Below, one piece after another: positions 25,869 through 33,928 of a DNA stretch of 64,000 bases. The translations under genes were made by a program, and so were the position numbers. Within the stretch, counting starts at the first letter, position 1. Every line of letters starts with the position of its first letter. The notes beneath the pieces are model-generated. The model worked only from the letters and a program-made list of their open reading frames with translations, did no database searches and was not told the origin of the DNA. The stretch is taken from contig JBMHDM010000031.1 in the NCBI GenBank assembly GCA_049889395.1, forward strand, positions 90,377 through 154,376, written 5' to 3'. This DNA is from UBA3537 sp049889395 (GTDB lineage Bacteria > Bacteroidota > Bacteroidia > Flavobacteriales > Flavobacteriaceae).

Positions 25869-25898
25869 TTAACAAATCATTGTTAAAAACTATTTTTG
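25869..25898 (+). promoter_or_regulatory. Inverted repeat next to a -7-like box
   Basis: TTAACAA (25869-25875) and TTGTTAA (25880-25886) form a perfect 7-bp inverted repeat, followed 4 nt later by TATTTTTG (25891-25898), an exact TAnnTTTG box on the plus strand. A protein bound to the repeat would cover the -33 region. The transcript could be a long-leader hydrolase mRNA or a small RNA. Confidence 0.4.
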
Positions 25899-25990
25899 TA
25901 TGATAAATTGAGCTATTCGTGTCAAAAATCAGAGTCAAAAATCACGGGATTCCGTATCGATTTTGGTGCCATTTATTAATAAAAATTGAT

Positions 25991-25998
25991 TAGCTTTG
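25991..25998 (+). promoter_or_regulatory. Promoter -7 element of the hydrolase-engB operon
   Basis: TAGCTTTG matches TAnnTTTG and lies 27 nt before the ATG at 26026. A TTTTG at 25961-25965 is 25 nt upstream of it, slightly beyond the usual spacing. Confidence 0.5.
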
Positions 25999-26025
25999 TT
26001 CAATAACCAATTTTCAACTACACCA

Positions 26026-26790
26026 ATGGGTTACGATTTAATGAAGGAAGGTAAATTTAGTTATGCTGAGATTGGAGAGGGCCGCCCCATCATCATTTTA
26101 CATGGGTTAATGGGCGGGTTGAGCAATTTTAATGGTGTCATAAATTATTTTAGTGAAAATGGTTATAAATTAGTCTTACCCGAACTTCCCATATATGAGT
26201 TAAACTTAATACATACTAATGTAAAAAGCTTTGCAAATTATCTCAGGGATTTTATCGATTTTAAAGGCTACGAGGATGTTATACTTTTGGGAAATTCACT
26301 GGGAGGGCACATTGGATTGTATCATACCAAACTTTATCCTAAAAAGGTAGCAGGATTAGTCATCACTGGAAGTTCCGGACTATATGAAAGTGCCATGGGA
26401 AGTGGTTATACAAAACGAAGTGATTATAATGTCATCAAGGCAAAGGCAGAAGAGGTCTTTTATGATCCTGCTGTAGCTACAAAAGAAATTGTAGATGATG
26501 TTTATGCAACAGTTAATGATAGAAACAAACTTGTCAAAACATTAGCGATTGCAAAAAGTGCTATCCGTCATAATATGGCTAAGGATTTACCAAATATGAA
26601 TACTCCAACCTGTATTATTTGGGGCAAAAATGATATAGTTACTCCGCCCAACGTTGGAGAGGAGTTTCATGCCTTACTGCCAGACTCCAACCTGTATTGG
26701 ATAGACAAATGCGGTCATGCTGCTATGATGGAGCATCCAAACCGATTCAATGAGATTTTGGGGCAGTGGCTTCAAGAAAGAGGTCTGTAA
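26026..26790 (+). CDS. Alpha/beta fold hydrolase
   Basis: A 254-residue alpha/beta hydrolase. The oxyanion region is LHGLMGG (from His26), the nucleophile elbow GNSLGG places the catalytic Ser at residue 91, the acid is probably the Asp in WGKNDIVTPP and the base the His in KCGHAAMMEHP, so the catalytic triad is complete. The substrate cannot be told from sequence; esterase or C-C hydrolase-like members share this look. A TTG at 25996 would add ten residues but overlaps the -7 promoter box, so I chose the ATG. It precedes engB by 11 nt and is probably co-transcribed with it. Confidence 0.88.
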   Translation: MGYDLMKEGKFSYAEIGEGRPIIILHGLMGGLSNFNGVINYFSENGYKLVLPELPIYELNLIHTNVKSFANYLRDFIDFKGYEDVILLGNSLGGHIGLYHTKLYPKKVAGLVITGSSGLYESAMGSGYTKRSDYNVIKAKAEEVFYDPAVATKEIVDDVYATVNDRNKLVKTLAIAKSAIRHNMAKDLPNMNTPTCIIWGKNDIVTPPNVGEEFHALLPDSNLYWIDKCGHAAMMEHPNRFNEILGQWLQERGL

Positions 26791-26801
26791 TTCTCTGAAG
26801 C

Positions 26802-27404
26802 ATGCGAATAAAATCCGCAACATTTGTCGTTAGTAATCAAGACGTTTCCAAGTGCCCAAAAAACAACTTGCCAGAATATGCTTTTATTGGAAGGAGCAAC
26901 GTTGGAAAATCATCATTAATTAATATGCTAACTCAACAAAAAAAGTTAGCAAAAACTTCTGGTCGTCCTGGAAAAACCCAGCTAATTAACCATTTCTTGA
27001 TTAACGACAATTGGTATTTGGTAGATTTACCTGGTTATGGTTACGCAAGGGTTTCAAAAACACAAAAAAAAACATTTCAAAAGTTTATTACCAATTATTT
27101 TAAGGAGCGAGAACAATTGGTATGCGCCTTTGTTCTTGTGGATATCAGACACGACCCTCAACCTATAGATCTTAGTTTTATGCGTTGGCTTGGAGAGCAT
27201 CATATTCCTTTTGGGATCGTCTTTACGAAATCCGATAAACTTAAACCAAAAGCTATTGAAGGCCATATTGAACGCTACTCTAATATTATGTTAAACGAAT
27301 GGGAAGAGATGCCACAATATTTCATAACTTCATCCACAAAACATCACGGCAAACCTGAACTTTTGGGATACATAGATAACATCAATTCGAGAATTGTCCA
27401 ATAA
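26802..27404 (+). CDS. engB: Ribosome biogenesis GTP-binding protein YihA/YsxC/EngB
   Basis: EngB is an essential small GTPase needed for late 50S ribosome assembly and cell cycle progression in bacteria. The 200 residues are a single TrmE-Era-EngA-EngB G domain: G1 GRSNVGKSS (30-38), G2 with the GRPGKTQ segment (about 54-60), G3 DLPG (75-78), G4 TKSD (142-145) and a G5-like TSSTKHHGK. It follows the hydrolase gene by 11 nt. A 6-bp inverted repeat (27407-27426) just after the stop has no T-tract and may belong to the next promoter region instead. Confidence 0.95.
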   Translation: MRIKSATFVVSNQDVSKCPKNNLPEYAFIGRSNVGKSSLINMLTQQKKLAKTSGRPGKTQLINHFLINDNWYLVDLPGYGYARVSKTQKKTFQKFITNYFKEREQLVCAFVLVDIRHDPQPIDLSFMRWLGEHHIPFGIVFTKSDKLKPKAIEGHIERYSNIMLNEWEEMPQYFITSSTKHHGKPELLGYIDNINSRIVQ

Positions 27405-27432
27405 TAGTTTGTCAATTTAAACAAACCTTAGG

Positions 27433-27460
27433 TTGATCTGCTGAGATTTTTTTACTTTAG
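27433..27460 (+). promoter_or_regulatory. Promoter of the MlaE/MlaF-type operon
   Basis: TTG (27433-27435), 17 nt, then TACTTTAG (27453-27460) fits the Bacteroidota promoter with one mismatch in the -7 box. The perfect inverted repeat GTTTGT/ACAAAC at 27407-27426 lies immediately upstream and could be an operator. The gene starts at 27478. Confidence 0.4.
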
Positions 27461-27477
27461 CGCTACTATTACATATT

Positions 27478-28215
27478 ATGATTTTTCTCCAACACATTGG
27501 ATCCTATTTTTTGATGATTTCGGAAATGTTTCGTAAACCCACAAAGTGGTCAGTTATGAAACAACTCATATTAAAAGAAATTGAAGATTTAGTAATTGAC
27601 TCGCTGGGTATAGTTGCCTTTATATCATTTTTTGTTGGTGGAGTAGTTACGATTCAAACCGCCCTTAATATTAATAGCCCATTAATCCCTAAATATCTTG
27701 TAGGATTTGCAACACGTCAATCTGTGATATTAGAGTTCGCTCCAACATTTATATCTATCATTATGGCTGGAAAAGTGGGGTCATTTATTACATCCAGCAT
27801 TGGAACTATGCGAGTGACCGAACAAATTGATGCCTTGGAGGTAATGGGAGTCAACTCAGTTAATTATCTTGTTTTACCAAAAACAATTGCCATGCTGCTT
27901 TATCCTTTTGTCATTTCCATAGCCATGTTTTTAGGGATTATTGGTGGAATGGCGGCTTGTGTATATGGCGGTTTTTCAACACTCGAAGATTATATCACTG
28001 GAATTCAATTAGATTTTATTCCATTCCATATGGTATATGCTTTTATTAAAACTTTTGTTTTTGCTTTCGTTCTGGCAACCATTCCGTCCTATCATGGCTA
28101 CTACATGAAAGGTGGCGCACTAGAGGTGGGAAAAGCAAGTACCATTGCTTTTGTTTGGACTAGTGTGGTTATTATTTTAATGAATTATATTTTAACTCAA
28201 ATGTTACTGAGCTAA
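27478..28215 (+). CDS. MlaE-family ABC transporter permease
   Basis: The 245-residue integral membrane protein belongs to the MlaE/YrbE (DUF140) family, permeases of ABC systems that move phospholipids or other lipids between membranes. It has an amphipathic start, then about five membrane helices, with the family-typical SFFVGGVVTIQTAL segment (about 49-62), APTFISIIMAGKVGSFITSSIGTM (positions about 94-117) and TEQIDALEVMGVNS (about 119-132). It overlaps the ATPase gene by one base. In diderms MlaE works with MlaD (substrate-binding, MCE domain), MlaF and periplasmic MlaC; no MCE-domain gene is in the window. Confidence 0.9.
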   Translation: MIFLQHIGSYFLMISEMFRKPTKWSVMKQLILKEIEDLVIDSLGIVAFISFFVGGVVTIQTALNINSPLIPKYLVGFATRQSVILEFAPTFISIIMAGKVGSFITSSIGTMRVTEQIDALEVMGVNSVNYLVLPKTIAMLLYPFVISIAMFLGIIGGMAACVYGGFSTLEDYITGIQLDFIPFHMVYAFIKTFVFAFVLATIPSYHGYYMKGGALEVGKASTIAFVWTSVVIILMNYILTQMLLS

Positions 28216-28976
28216 TGATTAGTATAACTAACTTATATAAATCTTTTGGAGAGATTGAGGTATTAAAAGGTATTTCTACACACTTTGAACAAGGTAAAAC
28301 CAACCTTATAATCGGACAAAGTGGATCTGGAAAAACTGTTTTTTTGAAATGCCTGTTGGGTCTTTATGACTACACTAGAGGAAGCATATCTTATGACAAA
28401 CAAGAATTTTCTTCACTTAAAGATTCCGACAAACGAAATTTGCGTTCTAAAATAGGCATGGTCTTTCAGGGCAGTGCACTTTTTGACTCAATGACCATTG
28501 CAGAAAATGTCATGTTTCCTTTGAGAATGTTTACCAATCAAAGCGAAAGTGAAATGCAAGACCGTGCAGACACCGTTCTCAAAAGAGTAAACTTAAAGGA
28601 TGCACATCACAAAATGCCTAGCGAGGCTTCTGGAGGGATGCAAAAGCGAGTTGCAATTGCCAGGGCTATTGTTAATAATCCTAAATATTTATTTTGTGAT
28701 GAGCCAAATTCTGGGCTAGACCCCAAAACTGCTATCGTAATCGATAATTTAATTCAAGAAATTACAAAAGAGTACAATATTGTCACGGTGATTAACTCTC
28801 ATGACATGAATTCTGTAATGGAAATTGGAGAGAAAATTGTATTCTTAAAAGATGGTAAAAAAGCTTGGGAGGGCAGCAAGGATACGATTTTTAAAACTGA
28901 CAACGAAGCTGTATCGAATTTTGTTTACTCCTCAAATTTATTTAAAAAAGTAAGGCAAATGTATCTTAACCAATAA
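28215..28976 (+). CDS. MlaF-type ABC transporter ATP-binding protein
   Basis: This 253-residue ATPase is the partner of the MlaE-like permease just upstream. Walker A is GQSGSGKT (34-41), the Q-loop Gln is in VFQGSALFD, the signature is SGGMQKR (139-145), Walker B is YLFCDEP (158-164) and the switch His is in SHDMNS (His196). The GMQKR form of the signature and the FDSMTIAENVMFPL segment are typical of the MlaF group. The gene converges on the DUF389 gene with only three bases between the stop codons, and a hairpin covers both. Confidence 0.92.
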   Translation: MISITNLYKSFGEIEVLKGISTHFEQGKTNLIIGQSGSGKTVFLKCLLGLYDYTRGSISYDKQEFSSLKDSDKRNLRSKIGMVFQGSALFDSMTIAENVMFPLRMFTNQSESEMQDRADTVLKRVNLKDAHHKMPSEASGGMQKRVAIARAIVNNPKYLFCDEPNSGLDPKTAIVIDNLIQEITKEYNIVTVINSHDMNSVMEIGEKIVFLKDGKKAWEGSKDTIFKTDNEAVSNFVYSSNLFKKVRQMYLNQ

Positions 28977-28986
28977 TCCCTATTGG
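28970..28986. terminator. Shared convergent hairpin over two stop codons
   Basis: CCAATA (28970-28975) pairs with TATTGG (28981-28986) around a 5-nt loop. The stem contains most of the TAA of the MlaF-type gene and the TAG of the oppositely oriented DUF389 gene. A T-tract is absent on both sides, so it is at best a weak bidirectional terminator. Confidence 0.4.
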
Positions 28987-30413
28987 GAGATAATTTCAAC
29001 ATTTTTGGCATCTATCTCTTGTTCCATCCAAACTTTTAGATCTTCATTTTTTTGAACTTTCAAGCTATCATCCAAATTAGCGTTCCAGCGAATTTTGGCG
29101 ACCAAAACAGTGTCTAAATCTCTAAAGTTTGAAGACTCCAATACTTGAGCATATCCAAATAATTCTAGGTTTGGAAATTGAATTTTGGCATCCTTTGCAA
29201 GATTAATGAAATCAAAACCAAATCCGGTCATTTCTTTATTGTCAATAGCCAATTTCAAGCTATCTATAGTAAAGTTAAGCTGTTTAATTTCGTCATCACG
29301 TTGCTCGATTTTATCTAAAGCAATATCGTACAACTCTAAAATTTTATCTGTGCTTCTATTGGAATTTCCATTGATATTGAGTTTAAAATCATTGATATAC
29401 TGATAATCATTCAATTCATTGATTAGATCAGATTTAATCGCCTCGCTTACATCTCCATTGAAAGTCAGTGTTATGGTTTTGTTTTCGGTGTCAAAATTTT
29501 CGCGCTGGAGCCATAAATTGGTGTTGTTATTAATCTCTTTTTCAAGATAGTTTTTGTAATCAAAATTATATTGCGACTCTTTAAGTACATCATAAAAAGT
29601 CCATCCAGCAGGCAACATCATTGCAAGAGCAATTAATGCAGCGATTCGTGCAATTGCCTTACGCCGCTTTGAATTTGCATAATTGAGCATGGGAAACCTC
29701 AAAACCTTCAGAACAATAAAAGTAGCCAAAGCAATGAAAATGGTGTTGATAGCAAATAAATACATGGCACCAACAAAATAATCCCAATTACCTTGAGATA
29801 GACCATAACCAGCGGTACACAAGGGCGGCATTAAGGCAGTAGCAATAGCTACCCCAAAAATGACAGTTGCAATAGTTCCTTTTTTGGTTCTAGCTATGAT
29901 TAGCGCTAAACCACCAAAAAAAGCAATTAAAACATCTCTAATATCAGGTTTGACACGACCGAGCAATTCGGAGTTATCTTCGTACAAAGGAAGAAAGTAA
30001 AAACACAAAAAAGCCGTTAACAAGCTTAAGGCCACCATGGTCAGTAAATTAATCATGGACTTTCGTAAAGTGTCAATATCATTAATAGCAATGGAAAGTC
30101 CAACTCCCAATATGGGCCCCATTAGCGGAGAAATAAGCATCGCTCCAATAACTACAGCAGTAGAATTGGCGTTCAATCCCACCGACGCTACAAATATTGA
30201 ACAGATTAAGATCCAAGCCGTAGCCCCTTTAAATGGGATGTCTGCCTTGATAGCGGATATGGTAGCTTCTCGATCGGTATCGTGACGGAAATCCAATAAC
30301 TCTAGCAAGAAAATCTTTACAGACTCTAAGAGACCTTTTGCGTCTTCTCTTACTGCTTCCTTGGAACGCTGTACTGTTTCGTTTTGATGTGGCTGTTCAA
30401 AGTTATTGTCCAT
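28980..30413 (-). CDS. DUF389 domain-containing membrane protein
   Basis: A 477-residue integral membrane protein with the DUF389 (TIGR00341-like) core: after a polar N-terminus (about 1-60) come several membrane helices carrying AVVIGAMLISPLMGPILGVG (two motifs around residues 85-105), an RTKKGTIATVIFGVAIATALMPPLCTAGYGL stretch (about 173-205) and further helices to about 275. The remaining 200 residues are soluble, with a coiled-coil-like segment (about 355-385). The function of the family is not established. It follows the mannose-1-phosphate guanylyltransferase gene by 2 nt and so is the last gene of that operon. Confidence 0.88.
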   Translation of the reverse strand: MDNNFEQPHQNETVQRSKEAVREDAKGLLESVKIFLLELLDFRHDTDREATISAIKADIPFKGATAWILICSIFVASVGLNANSTAVVIGAMLISPLMGPILGVGLSIAINDIDTLRKSMINLLTMVALSLLTAFLCFYFLPLYEDNSELLGRVKPDIRDVLIAFFGGLALIIARTKKGTIATVIFGVAIATALMPPLCTAGYGLSQGNWDYFVGAMYLFAINTIFIALATFIVLKVLRFPMLNYANSKRRKAIARIAALIALAMMLPAGWTFYDVLKESQYNFDYKNYLEKEINNNTNLWLQRENFDTENKTITLTFNGDVSEAIKSDLINELNDYQYINDFKLNINGNSNRSTDKILELYDIALDKIEQRDDEIKQLNFTIDSLKLAIDNKEMTGFGFDFINLAKDAKIQFPNLELFGYAQVLESSNFRDLDTVLVAKIRWNANLDDSLKVQKNEDLKVWMEQEIDAKNVEIISQ

Positions 30414-30415
30414 TA

Positions 30416-31495
30416 CTAAACGTGTTCTTCACCAAAGTTTTGTTTTACATTTTGGCGCAATTGCTTAATATCTTGTTCTTTTTCCTTTGGAAATATAAGT
30501 AAAATTTCATTCTCCTCAACAATGATGTAATCATTTAAACTATCTATCACAACGATTTTATTGGTGTCTGTTTTTATCATATTCCCAGATGAATCTTGTG
30601 CAAGAAGTCGAGCATTGACAATTGCATTTTGTGTATTATTATCTGTAATTTTGGAATACAAACTCCCCCAAGTTCCGAGATCGTTCCAGTCAAAATTAGC
30701 AGCCAAAACATATACATTTTTACTGTGCTCCATTAGAGCATAATCAACAGAAATATTCTCTGACATTTCATAATTTTTTGTGACAAATTCGGCTTCATCA
30801 ATAGTATTATACACTGAATTACCACGATTAAATAAGTCAAACATCGAGGGCTGAAGCGATTCAAATGCTTTTAATACTGCTTTTGTGGACCAAACAAAAA
30901 TCCCTGCATTCCATAAGAAATTTCCAGACGAGATAAATTTTTTGGCCGATTCATAATCTGGCTTTTCTCTAAACTGACTAACAGATTTCACAATAGAGTT
31001 ATCACCAGATTCGTACTCAATATAGCCATAGCCTGTGTTGGGAAATGTGGGTTTAATTCCCAGAGTCATAAGAGCATCTTTGGATTGTGCAAATTCAAAA
31101 GCAGTCTTTAAATCCATTGAAAAAGCTAGCTCGTCTTCAATCCAGTGGTCGCTTGGTGCAACAATCATAACGGCTTCAGGATTTTCTTTATGGATTTTTA
31201 GTGAAGCCATTAAAATACAGGGCGCAGTATTGCGCATTGCTGGCTCTGCAATAACCTGATTTTCAAAAAATTGAGGCAATTGTTCCAAAACTAATTTGGT
31301 GTAGGATGAATTGGTAAGAATTCTAATATTTTCTGTTGGAATTGTATTTTGCAGACGAAAAACTGTTTTTTGCAGAAGGGTTTGTCCACTGCCCAACATG
31401 TCATGAAACTGCTTTGGAAAAGTAGTTTTGCTGACAGGCCAAAATCGAGATCCGACGCCCCCAGCCATGACGATAGCATAATAATTTTTATTCAT
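30416..31495 (-). CDS. manC: Mannose-1-phosphate guanylyltransferase
   Basis: This enzyme joins GTP and mannose 1-phosphate to give GDP-mannose, the precursor for mannose, fucose and related residues in surface glycans. The 359-residue protein has only the nucleotidyltransferase domain and lacks the phosphomannose isomerase domain of larger bifunctional ManC proteins. The signature VMAGGVGSRFWPVSKTTFPKQF is near residues 9-30 (the GGxGxRxWP and PKQF motifs), with VAPSDHWIED, EKPDYESAKKF and WNAGIFVW further on. I chose the ATG at 31495 (MNKNYYAIVMAGG); one at 31504 would add three residues. It overlaps the sprT-like gene. Confidence 0.92.
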   Translation of the reverse strand: MNKNYYAIVMAGGVGSRFWPVSKTTFPKQFHDMLGSGQTLLQKTVFRLQNTIPTENIRILTNSSYTKLVLEQLPQFFENQVIAEPAMRNTAPCILMASLKIHKENPEAVMIVAPSDHWIEDELAFSMDLKTAFEFAQSKDALMTLGIKPTFPNTGYGYIEYESGDNSIVKSVSQFREKPDYESAKKFISSGNFLWNAGIFVWSTKAVLKAFESLQPSMFDLFNRGNSVYNTIDEAEFVTKNYEMSENISVDYALMEHSKNVYVLAANFDWNDLGTWGSLYSKITDNNTQNAIVNARLLAQDSSGNMIKTDTNKIVVIDSLNDYIIVEENEILLIFPKEKEQDIKQLRQNVKQNFGEEHV

Positions 31496-32096
31496 TTTCA
31501 TCATTTATAAGTTCAACTTCCGCAAGTGGACTAAAGGCATATAATCGGCCCGTATCCAGAGCTTGACATTCATATCTTTTGCGCCGTTTTTTTATTTTTC
31601 TATAGCTTGACCCATTGGATATTGTGAATGTGGCACCGTCTTTAACCTCAAAGATATACGTTTTTTCGTTTGAGATATCAAAAGCTTTTAGGGCTAAAGA
31701 TAGTGATTCATCTGTGTCACTACTTGCCTTTGGGTTTTTAAAATGATTGGCTAATATTGGTAAAAGAGATTCTGGAAAGATCTTGGGATTGATAAACGGA
31801 AGCATGATGTGCTGAAATGTTGTTTTCCACGCCTTCCCATGTGGCTTAATGTTATAGCCATAATTTTTGTAGCATTCATAGTGAGCAATCTCGTGGAGTA
31901 GTGTTATGAGAAATCTGTAGGGGTTCAAATTCGCATTAACCGTAATTTGATGCGTTCCATTCTTTAATTTTCGGTAATCACCATGTCTAGTTTTACGTTC
32001 TTTTTTGATCAAAATATTTAAGGGAACATCTTCCAATAGCTGACTAACAAGGTTATAAGCTTGAACTGGAATATAAGATTTAAGATCCTGATTCAT
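31488..32096 (-). CDS. SprT-like zinc metalloprotease
   Basis: A 202-residue protein of the SprT/Spartan-like family. The zinc-binding HExxH motif HEIAH lies at residues 68-72, followed by the third ligand region KPHGKAWK, as in SprT-domain proteins. The C-terminal part is basic (KIKKRRKRYECQ) but shows no complete four-cysteine zinc ribbon, so it is a SprT domain with a divergent tail. A role in cleaving DNA-bound proteins is known for Spartan but not shown for bacterial members. It starts 6 nt after argS and overlaps the guanylyltransferase gene. Confidence 0.85.
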   Translation of the reverse strand: MNQDLKSYIPVQAYNLVSQLLEDVPLNILIKKERKTRHGDYRKLKNGTHQITVNANLNPYRFLITLLHEIAHYECYKNYGYNIKPHGKAWKTTFQHIMLPFINPKIFPESLLPILANHFKNPKASSDTDESLSLALKAFDISNEKTYIFEVKDGATFTISNGSSYRKIKKRRKRYECQALDTGRLYAFSPLAEVELINDENE

Positions 32097-32102
32097 GGTG
32101 AC

Positions 32103-33881
32103 TTACATACGTTCTGGCACTTGAATACCAAGCAATCCGAAGGCGTTTTTAATGGTTCTTCCAACTGCTTCACAAAGTTGTACTCGAAAAGAAATTTTGA
32201 CCGCTGAATCTGCACCAAAAATGGGTATATTTTGATAAAAGGAATTAAACTCTTTGACAAGATCGTAAGTATAGTTTGCAATAAGAGCTGGACTAAAATT
32301 CGTGGCAGCTTGTTGAATAGTCAGGGGGAACATTTGAAGTTGTTTCAGTACATTTTTTTCTTTTTCAGACAATTCAATTTCAGTAACTGTGGAAACACTT
32401 TTAACATCATCTGCTTTACGCAAAATAGCTTGTATTCGAGCATATGTATATTGAATAAATGGGCCAGTATTGCCTTGAAAGTCTACCGAGGCTTTTGGAT
32501 CAAAAAGAATAGTTTTCTTGGGGTCCACTTTAAGAATAAAATACTTTAGCGCTCCCAAACCTATAGTGGCATAGGTTTGATTTTTTTCAATTTCTGAATA
32601 GCCGTCCAATTTGCCTAATTCTTGAGAAATTGTTTTGGCTGTTGCTGTCATTTCATCAATTAAGTCATCGGCATCCACCACAGTTCCTTCCCTACTTTTC
32701 ATTTTACCGCTGGGTAAATCGACCATGCCATAACTCAAATGGAATAAATTTTTGGCCCAGTCAAAGCCCAGCTTTTTTAAGATTAAAAACAAGACCTTAA
32801 AATGATAATCTTGCTCATTCCCAACAGTGTAAACCATTGCAGAGATATCGGGGAAATCTTTAACACGTTGAATAGCTGTTCCAATATCTTGGGTCATATA
32901 AACTGCTGTGCCATCGGCTCGAAGTACAATTTTTTCATCTAAGCCTTCCTGTGATAAATCACACCAAACAGAACCATCATTTTTTTTGTAAAATACACCT
33001 GTCTTTAGTCCTTCCTCTATGAAAGATTTACCCAATAAATATGTTTGGCTTTCGTAATAATAACTATCAAAATTGACTCCCAAGTTCTTATAAGTCACTT
33101 CAAAACCATCATAAACCCACTGATTCATAGTATTCCAAAGTGCTACAACTTCCTCTTGTCCAGCTTCCCAGTCGCGAAGCATTCTTTGGGCCTCAAGTAA
33201 TATTGGTGCATTTGTTTTGGCATCCGATTCAGAATACCCCTGATATATTAGATCTGCAATTTGTTCCTTGTAAATTTGATCAAACTTAACGTAATATTTC
33301 CCAACTAATTTATCGCCTTTTAACCCAGATGTGTTAGGTGTTTCGCGCTTACCAAACCGTTGCCATGCAACCATACTTTTACAAATATGAATACCACGGT
33401 CGTTAATAATTTGAGTCTTGTAAACCTTCTTTCCTGATGCTTCTAAAATTTTGGCTACGCTGTAGCCTAACAAATTGTTTCGAATGTGTCCCAAATGCAA
33501 AGGTTTATTTGTATTGGGAGAAGAGTATTCAACCATTACAGCCTGACCCGTTGTCTGTGACACAAAGCCATAATAATCTTTTGATTGGATAGCCTGAAAA
33601 AGTTCTAAAAAATACGTGTTTGAAAGAACTAAATTCAAAAACCCCTTTACGACATTAAATCGATCAATTTCTTCACAGTTTTCGACCAAATAGCTCCCAA
33701 GTTCTGACCCCAATTGCTCTGGGTTCATTTTGACATGACGAAGCATTGGGAAGGTAACCACAGTCAAATCGCCCTCAAAATCTTTTCGTGTAGATTGAAA
33801 TTCAACAGTATCCAAACTGCAAGAATAGAGTTCTTTAAAGGCTGATTTTATGTGGTTTGATATGCTATCTTGAAGATTCAT
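32103..33881 (-). CDS. argS: Arginyl-tRNA synthetase
   Basis: ArgS charges tRNA-Arg; like other ArgRS enzymes it probably needs the tRNA for amino acid activation. The 592 residues comprise the N-terminal additional domain (1-about 110), the class I catalytic core with the HIGH-type motif HLGHIRNN following SSPNTNKPL (about 128-144), a KMSKS-like GKMKSREGTVV, and the C-terminal anticodon-binding domain with FIQYTYARIQAILRKA and the typical end AVGRTIKNAFGLLGI..PERM. TATCTTTA at 33902-33909 on the minus strand is a near match to the -7 box, so it may have its own promoter, 47 nt after the ctlX stop. Confidence 0.96.
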   Translation of the reverse strand: MNLQDSISNHIKSAFKELYSCSLDTVEFQSTRKDFEGDLTVVTFPMLRHVKMNPEQLGSELGSYLVENCEEIDRFNVVKGFLNLVLSNTYFLELFQAIQSKDYYGFVSQTTGQAVMVEYSSPNTNKPLHLGHIRNNLLGYSVAKILEASGKKVYKTQIINDRGIHICKSMVAWQRFGKRETPNTSGLKGDKLVGKYYVKFDQIYKEQIADLIYQGYSESDAKTNAPILLEAQRMLRDWEAGQEEVVALWNTMNQWVYDGFEVTYKNLGVNFDSYYYESQTYLLGKSFIEEGLKTGVFYKKNDGSVWCDLSQEGLDEKIVLRADGTAVYMTQDIGTAIQRVKDFPDISAMVYTVGNEQDYHFKVLFLILKKLGFDWAKNLFHLSYGMVDLPSGKMKSREGTVVDADDLIDEMTATAKTISQELGKLDGYSEIEKNQTYATIGLGALKYFILKVDPKKTILFDPKASVDFQGNTGPFIQYTYARIQAILRKADDVKSVSTVTEIELSEKEKNVLKQLQMFPLTIQQAATNFSPALIANYTYDLVKEFNSFYQNIPIFGADSAVKISFRVQLCEAVGRTIKNAFGLLGIQVPERM

Positions 33882-33928
33882 TTTAAGGAGATTTCCTGTG
33901 GTAAAGATACGTTTTTTTTAAGCTGATT

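Larger units (their letters stand above)
25692..26025. other. Divergent regulatory gap between mraZ and the alpha/beta hydrolase gene
   Basis: This 334-nt gene-free stretch is the largest clearly non-coding gap of the window. From left to right it holds the mraZ -7 box and three MraZ-type boxes, a 27-nt inverted repeat (25826-25852), a second inverted repeat with a TATTTTTG -7-like box just after it (25869-25898), an 11-nt direct repeat (GTCAAAAATCA at 25921-25931 and 25934-25944) and the hydrolase -7 box TAGCTTTG (25991-25998). No open frame of interest is present on either strand. Confidence 0.7.
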
